Assembly: GCA_028281525.1 (NCBI GenBank)
Contig: JANQJR010000053.1
Coordinates: 1 to 64,000 of the forward strand
DNA from: Magnetovibrio sp.
GTDB taxonomy: Bacteria; Pseudomonadota; Alphaproteobacteria; Rhodospirillales; Magnetovibrionaceae
DNA: 64,000 nucleotides
Direction: 5' to 3'
Below the pieces are notes generated by a model. It did not search any database. It saw only the letters and a list, made by a program, of their open reading frames with translations, and was not told the DNA's origin. Shown here piece after piece: positions 27,465 to 38,311 of the stretch. Position 1 is the stretch's first letter, and each line of letters opens with the position of its first letter. Both the position numbers and the translations under genes were made by a program.

Positions 27465-27743
27465 ATGCTGTTCGCTATTTTCTGCACCGATAAGGAAGAC
27501 CACCTGGACGTGCGTCTCGACAACCGCTCGGGCCATCTTGCTCACCTGAAATCGATCGGCGACAAATTGATGTTCGCCGGTCCGACTCTGGGTGATGATG
27601 GCGAAACCATGAACGGTTCGTTGATTGTCGTTGACATGAACAACCGGGCGGATGTCGAAGCCTTTGCCGCTGAAGACCCCTACAAGCAACATGGGCTGTT
27701 TGAGAACGTCGTTATTCGTCCCTGGAACAAGGTCTTGGGCTGA
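27465..27743 (+). CDS. YciI-family protein, first copy
   Basis: A 92-residue single-domain YciI protein (PF03795) with a ferredoxin-like fold and a conserved GHLAHL segment (H24, H27). The family is related to muconolactone isomerase-like enzymes and has a proposed His-Asp active site, but cellular function is not known. The start at 27465 has AGGA at 27453-27456; longer readings overlap the previous gene. Its stop overlaps the ATG of a second YciI gene by one base. Confidence 0.88.
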   Translation: MLFAIFCTDKEDHLDVRLDNRSGHLAHLKSIGDKLMFAGPTLGDDGETMNGSLIVVDMNNRADVEAFAAEDPYKQHGLFENVVIRPWNKVLG

Positions 27744-28027
27744 TGCGCTTCGCCATCCTGTGTCACGACAAGCCCGACCAAGCTTCGGTTCGCGCTGAAA
27801 ATCGTGAAGCACACTTCGCACATTTGGACGCGTACGGAGATTATCTCATCGAAGCCGGGCCACTGTTGGCCGAAGACGGTTCCCATTCCGTAGGATCACT
27901 GTTGATCATGGAATTCGCCACCCGCGAAGAGGCAGAGAAATTTGTTCTGGACGATCCGTTCCACAAAGCCAACATCTTCGAAAGCGTAATCATCCGACCC
28001 TACAAAAAACTTCTCCCCAAAACGTGA
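27743..28027 (+). CDS. YciI-family protein, second copy
   Basis: A 94-residue paralogue of the preceding gene with the same frame of conserved positions (AHFAHL with H24 and H27; DDPFHKANIFESVIIRPY against the first copy's EDPYKQHGLFENVVIRPW). The two have diverged substantially, so this is an old duplication and not one gene split by a frameshift. The start overlaps the stop of copy one (TGATG). YciI genes beside EVE-domain genes are common in alphaproteobacteria. Confidence 0.9.
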   Translation: MRFAILCHDKPDQASVRAENREAHFAHLDAYGDYLIEAGPLLAEDGSHSVGSLLIMEFATREEAEKFVLDDPFHKANIFESVIIRPYKKLLPKT

Positions 28028-28038
28028 GGACACCCGAC

Positions 28039-28455
28039 ATGGCGTATTGGCTGGTCAAATCCGAACCCGGATGCTGGTCCTGGGCCGATCATGTGAAGGC
28101 CGGCACAGCGGAATGGGATGGCGTGCGCAACCATCAAGCCGCCAATTACATGAAAGATATGAAAACCGGCGACCGAGCGTTTTTTTATCACTCGGTCAAC
28201 GAAAAGCGTGTCGTCGGTGTTTTGGAGGTGGTCAAGGAATCCTACCTCGACCCCACCGACGACAAAGGCAAATTCGTCTGCGTGGATTTCAAAGCCATCG
28301 CCAGCGTACAGGCCCCCGTCACCTTGGCCGACATCAAAGCCAACCCGAAACTGGAACAAATGGCCCTGTTGCGCCAATCGCGGCTGTCGGTGATGCCGGT
28401 GAGTGACGCGGAATGGACGGAAATCCTTTCCATGGCCGGAGGATTGCAGTCGTGA
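28039..28455 (+). CDS. EVE-domain protein
   Basis: The 138-residue protein begins MAYWLVKSEP and is all EVE domain (PF01878), a PUA-like fold that binds modified bases, as in thymocyte nuclear protein 1. A FFYHSVNEKRVVG segment and DPTDDKGKFVCVDF fit the family. The likely role is recognition of modified nucleic acid, but no target is known. The start at 28039 follows a GTGAGG ribosome binding site. The stop overlaps the GTG start of the Rieske gene. Confidence 0.92.
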   Translation: MAYWLVKSEPGCWSWADHVKAGTAEWDGVRNHQAANYMKDMKTGDRAFFYHSVNEKRVVGVLEVVKESYLDPTDDKGKFVCVDFKAIASVQAPVTLADIKANPKLEQMALLRQSRLSVMPVSDAEWTEILSMAGGLQS

Positions 28456-28784
28456 GTGGTGTTCGGCTGTGCGCCTTGGATGATCTCGACGAAAACGACA
28501 GCGCCGCCTTTTCCGCAGATATCGAAGGTGTAAACACCGCCCTGATGGTAATCCGCCAATTGGAAAATGTTTATGCCTACGTCAATTCCTGCCCGCACAT
28601 CGGCACACCCTTGGATTTCATGCCCGGACAGTTTCTGACCCTGGAAAAAGATTTGATCTTATGTTCGACCCACGGCGCGCTGTTTCGCATTGAGGATGGT
28701 GAGTGTGTGCATGGACCGTGCATCGGAAAACACCTTAAGCCCTTAGCGTGTTCCGTTCACGACGGGGACGTCTGGCTCGACTGA
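28452..28784 (+). CDS. Rieske [2Fe-2S] domain protein
   Basis: A 110-residue soluble Rieske ferredoxin-like protein. The cluster ligands are C47 and H49 in CPHIG and C71 and H74 in CSTHG. The start is GTG 28452, overlapping the EVE stop. No membrane anchor or oxygenase domain is present, so it would act as an electron carrier or as a subunit of an unidentified enzyme. It is the last gene of the tsaD-gpsA unit. A partner reductase is not encoded nearby. Confidence 0.9.
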   Translation: MSGVRLCALDDLDENDSAAFSADIEGVNTALMVIRQLENVYAYVNSCPHIGTPLDFMPGQFLTLEKDLILCSTHGALFRIEDGECVHGPCIGKHLKPLACSVHDGDVWLD

Positions 28785-29019
28785 TATTGCACCTGCCCTG
28801 TTTCCCCTCTTGCGCCCACACGGAAATTGCTTTTTAATCGATTTTACGCTGCAGTGCACAATCGCCGATCAGGGCAAAATCTGTCAGCGTGCGAGCGGAT
28901 CCGTTTTCGCCCTAAAAACATATGAGATTGAGCTTATATATAGGGTTCGTTGAACGAAACCCACATCGGGGCACAAACGGCAATACCCAAACCAATCCTC
29001 ACCCAGGGAGGGGCACTAC

Positions 29020-30960
<1,941 letters not shown>

Positions 30961-31005
30961 CGCACCAACCCAATCGCGCTTTTGCGCTTCCTGGGTACTT
31001 TATTT

Positions 31006-31041
31006 ACGGCGGAGCCTCATCTGGCTCCGCCGTTTTTGTTT
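31006..31041 (+). terminator. Rho-independent terminator after acs
   Basis: ACGGCGGAGCC pairs perfectly with GGCTCCGCCGT across a 6-base loop, followed by TTTTGTTT. Confidence 0.93.
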
Positions 31042-31071
31042 ACCCGACAAAAAGATGAAGCCAAAACCCAA

Positions 31072-31491
31072 ATTCTACCAATAGGTAGGCATTATTTTAG
31101 GAAAACCGAGAGATTCTATCTGCTGATAGATGCGTAATGCAGCGCACGACCTGTGCCCTATTTGGATTACCTTAAACACCCTAATTGGTTTTCACCTCAA
31201 ACCCACTTTACCAGGAGACGCCTGTGCCTTGTGGCGCAAGAGTGGAAACCATGGCAAATGGATGGGAATTGCGCTGAAAATGGGATCATTCTATGAAAAT
31301 GCGGCTATTTTAGACCTTTATGAATTCCCGAGAAAAAATGCGACGGCAGAATTCTATATCGCTTTGAAGATGGAGATTATCGAAATCGCGCACTCCTCTC
31401 CAGAATGATGAAATGAGCCCAGACATATCCATATCAACTTCTATGGCCCATCTCACTTCCCTCGATTCACAAATCTACCTATTGGTAGAAT
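31072..31491. repeat. Segment bounded by perfect 17-bp inverted repeats (possible MITE or operator pair)
   Basis: ATTCTACCAATAGGTAG at 31072-31088 recurs exactly inverted at 31475-31491. The trinucleotide CAA lies immediately outside each end (31069-31071 and 31492-31494), as a short target duplication would. The core CTACC-AATA-GGTAG is itself a dyad, and a similar dyad CTATC-TGCT-GATAG lies at 31117-31130. Inside is a 92-codon ORF (31130-31408) without recognisable homology. The choice is between a small non-autonomous element and paired operators. Confidence 0.5.
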
Positions 31492-31874
31492 CAAGGAATT
31501 ACACCCTTTTAGAGCTGTTGCGCGCGCTCGCAGGACGCTCATGGCCCAACGGGAAGCACCGGGCACCCCCTGCATATGCCTGACGATATCTGCATATGCA
31601 GGTATTTCGTTCGCCAAGCGCGCTGGTTTTGTATCGTGTGATTGTGATCATGCGGCTTTCATACCCTTAAAATGAGACGAAACCTGTCCTTCGACGAGAA
31701 TCCGACAAGCATCGCTCCCACGATGATAACCACATTGTTCCTCCTCCAGATCAAACCGGCGTACCGCGCAATTAAGCGTAACGAATCTGATGCTTGTGGT
31801 TAACAATGCCGGTTAGGATGCGGCATCACCGCCAATAGGCCCTTCAGCGGATCAGCCTGCTCACAAAATTATTG
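31492..31874. other. Intergenic, about 380 bp, no gene seen
   Basis: Contains an 11-bp inverted repeat, CCTGCATATGC at 31569-31579 and GCATATGCAGG at 31592-31602, whose arms each hold the palindrome GCATATGC. No gene starts close to it. The rest shows no ORF of interest and no RNA gene. Confidence 0.45.
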
Positions 31875-32090
31875 CTAGAAATCTATGCATCGGCCTTTGC
31901 TTTCCCAATCCCCGTAACGAGTCGGATCCGGGCCTTTGCGACCCCCTATTTCTTTTTTGATATCCGTAGGTTGTGTATTCATTTCGGTATCAAAATTTAG
32001 GTCATTCGCGGATGATTGGTTCGTCTCCTGGTTAGGAGAAGGTGCTGTCTTGTTTCCACGTGTTGAGGCTTTTGTTTTGTTATCGGACAT
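31875..32090 (-). CDS. DUF1674 protein, succinate dehydrogenase assembly factor 4 family
   Basis: The 71-residue protein has a long polar N-terminus and a conserved C-terminus, KEIGGRKGPDPTRYGDWE followed by SKGRCIDF, which is the DUF1674/SDHAF4 signature. In mitochondria SDHAF4 binds the flavinated SdhA subunit before complex II assembly; bacterial members are presumed to act alike. It is divergent from rsmB, the usual alphaproteobacterial arrangement. No sdh gene lies in the window. Confidence 0.9.
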   Translation of the reverse strand: MSDNKTKASTRGNKTAPSPNQETNQSSANDLNFDTEMNTQPTDIKKEIGGRKGPDPTRYGDWESKGRCIDF

Positions 32091-32222
32091 AATTCTTTCG
32101 AGTCCTTTAGTGGCGATGGAAACGCATGGGCTTCAGGCACCAGCTTTCAGTGTATCCGAAGTTCCGGCCATGGTATAGGAAGACAAATCCGGCCCCGCAA
32201 TCTTTTAGGATCTGTTGCGTCC

Positions 32223-33500
32223 ATGCCCCGCACCGCCGCCCTCGAGCTGCTTGATTCCGTACTGCATCAAAAACGATTGCTGGACGATGCGATCCATGCC
32301 AGCAAAGCATTTCAAGCTTTGGCGGAGCGGGATCGCGCGCTCGCCCAACAAATTGTCCGCACAGTCTTGCGCCACCTAGGAGAAATAGACTTTTTGATTT
32401 CATCCTTTTTGGAAAAGCCGTTGGGGAAAAAGGGAAAATCAGCGGAAAATGCAATTCGAATCGGTTTGGCCCAATTGCTCTTTTTGGATATCGCCGATCA
32501 TGCCGCCATCGACACCGCCGTGGCCTTGTGCACCGGCGGGCAGATGGCCCCGTACCGCAAGCTGGTCAACGCCATCTTGCGCCGCGCGCAGCGTGAAGGC
32601 CGCACCATTCTGGAGAGCGAAGACACACAACGTCTCAACACACCGGAATGGCTGTGGGACAGCTGGGTGAACGCTTACGGCGAAGCCCAAACCCGGGCCA
32701 TCGTCCGCCGGCACTTGACCGAACCGCCACTGGACATCACGGTCAAAAACGATCCCACAACTTGGATGGCCCCCCTGGGTGCAGACCTCATGCCCACCGG
32801 AAGCTTGCGCTTGCCCAAAAACCGCGGCAGCGTAACCACGCTACCGGGCTTTACGGATGGTGCGTGGTGGATTCAGGATATGGCCGCCAGTTTGCCGGCG
32901 CGCCTCTTGGGCACTGTGGCAGACATGGATGTCGTCGATTTGTGCGCCGCGCCCGGAGGCAAGACCATGGAGTTGGCCGCTGCGGGGGGACGCGTGACCG
33001 CCGTAGACCGGTCCGAGAAGCGTCTCTCCCGCGTGCGAGAAAACCTGGAACGCACCAATCTGAACGCCACTTTAATCACCGCCGACGCCGTTCAATGGAG
33101 ACCCCAAGTGCTCGCTGACGCGGTGCTCTTGGATGCGCCTTGTTCCGCCACGGGAACCGCGCGCCGCCACCCGGATGTTCTGTGGCTGAAAAAGCCCGAA
33201 GATGTGGCAAAACTTGCGAATCTACAAGGCCGCCTACTTGCAGCGGCGGTTGAGATGGTGAGACCCGGTGGGCTCATCGTCTATTGCACCTGCTCTTTAC
33301 AGCCCGAAGAAGGGCCCCTGCAAATTCAGGCTTTCCTGGACGGAAATGTGTCGGTCGAGCTGGATCCGATCCAGTCTAGCGAAGCAGGCGCCTTGAGCGA
33401 CGTGATTACATCCGAGGGGTATTTGCGTACTTTGCCGTGCCACCTCGGCTCCCAAGGGGGCATGGACGGCTTTTTTGCCGCCCGTTTACGGCGGCGATGA
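32223..33500 (+). CDS. rsmB: 16S rRNA (cytosine-967-C5)-methyltransferase
   Basis: The 425-residue protein has an N-terminal NusB-like RNA-binding domain (to about 130) and a Rossmann methyltransferase domain. SAM motif I is DLCAAPGGKT at 239-248. The two catalytic cysteines are C307 in DAPCSATG and C357 in YCTCSLQ. It methylates helix 31 of 16S rRNA. The start is the ATG at 32223. The following heparinase-family gene, 188 bp on, is a frequent neighbour. Confidence 0.95.
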   Translation: MPRTAALELLDSVLHQKRLLDDAIHASKAFQALAERDRALAQQIVRTVLRHLGEIDFLISSFLEKPLGKKGKSAENAIRIGLAQLLFLDIADHAAIDTAVALCTGGQMAPYRKLVNAILRRAQREGRTILESEDTQRLNTPEWLWDSWVNAYGEAQTRAIVRRHLTEPPLDITVKNDPTTWMAPLGADLMPTGSLRLPKNRGSVTTLPGFTDGAWWIQDMAASLPARLLGTVADMDVVDLCAAPGGKTMELAAAGGRVTAVDRSEKRLSRVRENLERTNLNATLITADAVQWRPQVLADAVLLDAPCSATGTARRHPDVLWLKKPEDVAKLANLQGRLLAAAVEMVRPGGLIVYCTCSLQPEEGPLQIQAFLDGNVSVELDPIQSSEAGALSDVITSEGYLRTLPCHLGSQGGMDGFFAARLRRR

Positions 33501-33688
33501 GTGCGATGTCACATCAGAGCGGTCATTCACGCAAATCAACGTAATATATTTACTTATCGAAATGATAGATTGAGGTCACGAATCCGCCGCTAAGTGATGT
33601 AATGACCGCCCGGTTTTTCATATCGATACAGAACATATTTTCTAATAACCTAGAATTTCTTACACTTTCCCCCCTGTGATCCACGTCC

Positions 33689-35404
33689 TTGCCCATCCGG
33701 ATCGAAGCTGATACCCATCAAACCATGAACAGCGCATCCCATACGGGCAAAGCGGCTCCCGTAACGGCTTCCAACGCCTCCGATCTGGACGCCCGGCTCG
33801 CTCCAGGACGAGTCACAGGCGGCGGGTTCGTCGCGTCTGCACTTTACCGGCTGTTGTTGCTGGGACGCAGTCCCCAAGGGGTGTTGTTCGATGCCCCGGA
33901 AATCTGGCCGGGCGATCCGGTGGCGGGTCAGCGCATGCTGGGCGGTGCCTTCAGCCACGCAGGCGAGACGCACATCCTCACCGACGCAACGGATGTCCCC
34001 CACAACGCCAGCCGGGATTGGCTGGCATGGTTTCATGGGCACGCTTGGCTTAAGGATATCAGCGCGCTGGGCAGCGGCAGCGAAGCTCCTTATTTCGCGC
34101 GTGAATGGCTTTCGGCATGGATGGATGCCAACCAAACCTGGTCACCGCTGGCGTGGGCCCCGGAGGTCGCCGCTGAGCGTGTGGTGAACTGGTGCCAACA
34201 TTGGCGGTTTTTGGTGCGCCAAGACGGTAGCGGCCCGTTCGAACAGCTGTTGCGCAAAACCGCGGGGCGCGACGCCCGCCATGTTTTGCGAACCCTTCCG
34301 CCTGCGAAAAGCGGTTTCGCCCGCCTACACGCCATCAAAGGGCAGTGCTTCGCAGCTTTTGCCCTAATGGGTGGCGAAAAACGCAAAGACCAGACCCTCG
34401 ACCGCCTTGAGAAGGAGATCCACGCACAAATTCTACCCGATGGCGGTCATGTGGAGCGCAGCCCCGAGCGCCTCACCTGGGTGCTGCAGGACCTGTTGGA
34501 ACTCAAAGCCATGCTGCAAGTGGCCACAGGCGACGTACCAAGCTTCCTGATCAACGCTATTGACCGGGTGGCCCCGATGGTGCGCGCGCTCCGACACCCC
34601 GATGGAGGGCTGGCTCTATTCAACGGGGGACTGCAAAGCAATGCCGCATGGCTGGATTTGTTATTGGCGCAGACCGCATCCACGGCGAAACCCCCTTATA
34701 ACGCTCCATATGCGGGCTACCAACGCCTCAACGCCGGAAACGTGCACGTCATTCTCGATAGCGGCAAACCCACAGCCTATGGCCGCCATCAGCATGGCGG
34801 TGCGCTGAGCTTTGAAATGAGTGTCGGCAAACATCGCTTGATCGTCAATTGCGGCGCGCGCAGCGACGAGACGGACCCCTGGCGCACCGCGCTTGCGGCC
34901 ACGGCTGCGCATTCGACCTTGACGGTCAACGACACATCCAGCGCCGCGTTCGCCATTGACGGCACCTTGCGCCGCGGACCGGACACAGTCACCGCCAAGC
35001 GCCAAGACGTTGAAGAAGGCGCATTGGTGGAAGCCGAACACGACGGCTACATGGCCGCCTTTGGCGTGATGCATCATCGCGCGCTGTTTGTCGCCTCCCA
35101 CGGCACCGATGTGCGCGGCGAAGACCGCCTTATCGGTACCGGCGGCGAACACTTCACCATTCGCTTTCATCTGCACCCCAGCGTTAAGGCGTCGTTGTTG
35201 GGAGACGGGCACGGCGTACTTTTGCGCATGCCCGGCAAAGAAGTCTGGCGCATGCGCACCTCCGCCGACATGTTGAGCTTGGAGGAAAGTGTTTACGTTG
35301 CCCGTACTGGCGATATCCGGCGTTGCGAACAGGTGGTTATCACTGGTCCCCTCTCGGGCAACGGCGCATTGGTCAAATGGGCCATCACCCGTGACAATGG
35401 CTGA
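33689..35404 (+). CDS. Heparinase II/III family protein
   Basis: The 571-residue protein has an N-terminal alpha/alpha toroid (about 60-300) and a C-terminal beta-sandwich beginning near the segment GGALSFEMSVGKHRLIVNCG, the heparinase II/III layout (PF07940). Such lyases cleave uronic-acid polysaccharides by beta-elimination. No clear signal peptide is present, which is unusual for a secreted lyase and common for the rsmB-linked alphaproteobacterial members, whose substrate is unknown. The start is TTG 33689; an ATG at 33725 is an alternative. It overlaps the next gene by 8 bp. Confidence 0.85.
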   Translation: MPIRIEADTHQTMNSASHTGKAAPVTASNASDLDARLAPGRVTGGGFVASALYRLLLLGRSPQGVLFDAPEIWPGDPVAGQRMLGGAFSHAGETHILTDATDVPHNASRDWLAWFHGHAWLKDISALGSGSEAPYFAREWLSAWMDANQTWSPLAWAPEVAAERVVNWCQHWRFLVRQDGSGPFEQLLRKTAGRDARHVLRTLPPAKSGFARLHAIKGQCFAAFALMGGEKRKDQTLDRLEKEIHAQILPDGGHVERSPERLTWVLQDLLELKAMLQVATGDVPSFLINAIDRVAPMVRALRHPDGGLALFNGGLQSNAAWLDLLLAQTASTAKPPYNAPYAGYQRLNAGNVHVILDSGKPTAYGRHQHGGALSFEMSVGKHRLIVNCGARSDETDPWRTALAATAAHSTLTVNDTSSAAFAIDGTLRRGPDTVTAKRQDVEEGALVEAEHDGYMAAFGVMHHRALFVASHGTDVRGEDRLIGTGGEHFTIRFHLHPSVKASLLGDGHGVLLRMPGKEVWRMRTSADMLSLEESVYVARTGDIRRCEQVVITGPLSGNGALVKWAITRDNG

Positions 35405-36125
35405 GCACGGGCCCGGCATGCATTCACTCAGCGTGGTCATCCCTTGCTACAACGAGGCATCGACCCTGGCCGACGTGGTGGCCCGCGTCGGCACCGCGGA
35501 CACGGCTGAATTGGACCTGGAAATTGTCATTGTCGATGATTGTTCGGGTGATGAATCATGGGTCGTCGCCGAAGACTTGGCCGCAAACGACCCCCGCGTT
35601 CGCGTATTTCGTCACGCCGTCAATCAAGGCAAGGGAGCAGCGTTGCGCACCGGGTTTGCGTCCGCGACTGGAGACCTGGTGATCGTGCAGGACGCCGATT
35701 TGGAATACGACCCGGCGGATTATGTAAATTTGCTCAAACCTGTGCTCGTGGGAGAGGCCGACGTGGTTTATGGTTCACGCTTTCTCGAACGGAACGCCAC
35801 CGATGCCCATTACTTTCTCCATGGCATGGCGAATCGGTTTCTTACCGCATTGTCGAACGTATTGACCGGGCTCAAGCTCACGGACATGGAAACCTGTTAC
35901 AAACTCATACCCAAACGGCTTTTGGAACGGATCACCATCGCCGAAAACCGCTTCGGCATCGAGCCGGAAATCACCGCCAAGCTGGCACATATGAAGCCCA
36001 GGCCCCGAATTGCCGAAGTTCCGGTCAGTTACACCAACCGTTCTTACGAAGAAGGCAAGAAAATCGGCTGGAAGGACGGTGTCAGCGCAATTCGGTGCAT
36101 TTTCAAATACAATCTGTTGCGTTGA
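35397..36125 (+). CDS. Family 2 glycosyltransferase (dolichol-phosphate mannose synthase-like)
   Basis: The 242-residue protein has the GT-A fold landmarks SVVIPCYNE, EIVIVDDCSGD, NQGKGAALRTGF and the metal-binding QDADLEYDP. It ends at about the length of the DPM1 type with no C-terminal membrane domain. It would transfer a sugar from a nucleotide donor to polyprenyl phosphate or to a glycan intermediate. The ATG at 35397 overlaps the heparinase stop; ATG 35418 is an alternative. The next gene encodes a sugar-nucleotide dehydratase, so a shared role in surface glycan synthesis is likely. Confidence 0.92.
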   Translation: MAEHGPGMHSLSVVIPCYNEASTLADVVARVGTADTAELDLEIVIVDDCSGDESWVVAEDLAANDPRVRVFRHAVNQGKGAALRTGFASATGDLVIVQDADLEYDPADYVNLLKPVLVGEADVVYGSRFLERNATDAHYFLHGMANRFLTALSNVLTGLKLTDMETCYKLIPKRLLERITIAENRFGIEPEITAKLAHMKPRPRIAEVPVSYTNRSYEEGKKIGWKDGVSAIRCIFKYNLLR

Positions 36126-36227
36126 GAAATCGAAACGCATGACCCGCATAAAAAAATGCGGACACTGGGAATGGCTGTGATACCCTCCGCCACCAGATGC
36201 CAATCGATTGAGACCAAACACTTCACC

Positions 36228-38147
36228 ATGGCTTTTTTGCCCAGTGCCTACACGATGAAACCACGCAGCCAAATCGCGTTTCTTCATGACGTGACCATGG
36301 CCGCGTTGTCCTTCGGGATTTCGATGATCTTGCGTATGGGTGATATCGAAAGCGCGCTGCAAGCCAAAGTGTTTGTGCCAGGCACCGTGATGTTCACCGC
36401 CACGGCAGCGGTGGTGTTTCTGGCCATGCGCATGTACAGGGGCATCTGGCGCTACGCCTCGATGAACGATCTGGTAACCCTAGCCAAGGCCGTGACGGTG
36501 TTGGTGCTGGTGTTTTCTCTGGAAATGTTCTTTTTTTTCCGCCTGGAAGGCGTGCCGCGTTCAGTTCCCATCATCAACTGGTTCGTGCTGCTGGCAATGC
36601 TTGGTGGTCCGCGGTTTTTATACCGTTTGTTCAAAGATCGTCGCTTCGATTGGCATTTGGACTTGAGCGCTACGCCGAAAATTCCAGTTTTGCTGGTCGG
36701 CGCGGGGGATGGAGCGGAATTGTTTATCCGCACCGCCAGCCGCTCCCATGCCTTCGCGTATGCCCCAGTGGGCATAGTTTCGGAAAGTCAGGGACGGGTT
36801 GGCCGGCACATGCATGGCGTGGAGGTTCTGGGTACGGTGGCCGATATCCAGGACGTCGTGGCGAACCTAAATGGCGAAGGTCGTCCCCGGCGTTTGGTAT
36901 TGACCAAGGAAACCATCAAGGGCGCGGACGTGCGTGAGTTGCTTGACGCCGCCCAAAGTTTGGGTATGACCCTCGCGCGCATGCCGCGTATCGACGATCT
37001 CACGTCCGGTGATGGCGAAGAGGTGCGCATTCGCCCCATTGCCATTGAAGATTTGCTCGGTCGACCACAACAGCCTTTGGACCGTGACGCCATGTCCTCA
37101 CTGGTCAAGGACAAACGCGTCCTGGTGAGCGGCGCAGGTGGGTCCATTGGTTCGGAATTGGTTCGCCAGGTGGCCGACATCGGCCCGGCGGAACTGGTAT
37201 TGGTGGACAATTCCGAATTTGCGCTTTACCTGATCGATCAGGAAATGGGCGAAAACCAGGCGGGGTTGACCCGCCATGCGGTGATTGCCGATGTGCGCGA
37301 CCGGGCCCGCATGGACCAACTCTTCGCGCACTATAAACCGGAGCTGGTTTTCCACGCTGCAGCCCTGAAACACGTGCCGCTGGTCGAGGATAACCCCTTT
37401 GAAGGCATTCTCACCAACGCCATCGGCACGCGCAACGTCGCGGATGCATGCGAAGCCGCCGGAGTAAGCGTGATGGTCATGATCTCCACCGACAAGGCGG
37501 TAAATCCCACCAACATCATGGGTGCGACAAAACGCATCGCCGAATCCTACGTCCAGGCCCTGGACTTGCGCCGCGGCCAAGCCCAAGGAACGCGGTTCGT
37601 CACCGTGCGGTTCGGCAACGTTTTGGGATCGACCGGATCGGTGGTGCCTTTATTCCAAAAACAGTTGGCGGCAGGCGGACCCATCACCGTAACGCATCCC
37701 GACATGACGCGTTACTTCATGACCATCCGTGAAGCGGTAGAGCTGGTTTTGCAGGCGTCGGCTTTGGGTGCGTCAAACCACACCGCCGATGGCAAAATTT
37801 TCGTTCTGGACATGGGTGAGCCGGTCAAGATTGTCGAGTTGGCGCGACAGATGATTCGTCTGGCGGGGTTGGAGCCAGGCGTCGACATTGAAATCCAGTT
37901 CACCGGACCACGCCCTGGTGAAAAGCTGTTCGAAGAAATTTTCCACGGCGCCGAGCCGCCGGTCCCCACCAAGGCACCTGGTGTTTTGCTGGCCTCGCCA
38001 CGCACCCAGGATGTTGAAGCCGTGAACGACACCTTGAACACCTTGGACCAGGCCGCCCGCAATGAAAACCTAGATACCTTGTTGGCCGGTATCGGCCAAC
38101 TGGTTCCAGAGTACGCCCCACCCCCTGACCTGGATACAGGCAACTGA
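36228..38147 (+). CDS. Membrane-bound UDP-sugar 4,6-dehydratase (CapD/WbpM/PglF type)
   Basis: The 639-residue protein has four N-terminal transmembrane helices, a first Rossmann-like domain (VGAGDGAEL near 157) and a C-terminal extended short-chain dehydrogenase domain with GAGGSIG at 302-308. The catalytic segment STDKAVNPTNIMGATKR has methionine (M431) in place of the usual tyrosine and keeps K435, the hallmark of WbpM/PglF dehydratases that make UDP-4-keto-6-deoxy-GlcNAc. Several in-frame starts exist from 36156; 36228 is a compromise, as no good ribosome binding site is visible. Confidence 0.9.
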   Translation: MAFLPSAYTMKPRSQIAFLHDVTMAALSFGISMILRMGDIESALQAKVFVPGTVMFTATAAVVFLAMRMYRGIWRYASMNDLVTLAKAVTVLVLVFSLEMFFFFRLEGVPRSVPIINWFVLLAMLGGPRFLYRLFKDRRFDWHLDLSATPKIPVLLVGAGDGAELFIRTASRSHAFAYAPVGIVSESQGRVGRHMHGVEVLGTVADIQDVVANLNGEGRPRRLVLTKETIKGADVRELLDAAQSLGMTLARMPRIDDLTSGDGEEVRIRPIAIEDLLGRPQQPLDRDAMSSLVKDKRVLVSGAGGSIGSELVRQVADIGPAELVLVDNSEFALYLIDQEMGENQAGLTRHAVIADVRDRARMDQLFAHYKPELVFHAAALKHVPLVEDNPFEGILTNAIGTRNVADACEAAGVSVMVMISTDKAVNPTNIMGATKRIAESYVQALDLRRGQAQGTRFVTVRFGNVLGSTGSVVPLFQKQLAAGGPITVTHPDMTRYFMTIREAVELVLQASALGASNHTADGKIFVLDMGEPVKIVELARQMIRLAGLEPGVDIEIQFTGPRPGEKLFEEIFHGAEPPVPTKAPGVLLASPRTQDVEAVNDTLNTLDQAARNENLDTLLAGIGQLVPEYAPPPDLDTGN

Positions 38148-38311
38148 TTTCCGCCGCAACCGGGGGACGACTTCACAAAAACCAGGATTATCCACGACGA
38201 AATGCCGGCTGAACATGCCCAACACTGGCCTTGCGGGCCAGGGGCTGGTATATCGCAAACGATTGTGATGCATCCGTCACATATTGCTCTCGTAATCAAG
38301 GAATCGCCTAC

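Noticed and set aside
27465-28027. The two YciI ORFs as one gene broken by a frameshift
   Set aside because: Each has a full-length YciI domain with its own start and ribosome binding site, and they align with each other over their whole length.
31130-31408. 92-codon ORF inside the 17-bp inverted repeats
   Set aside because: No ribosome binding site, no recognisable domain and an unnatural composition; mentioned in the repeat entry but not called as a gene.
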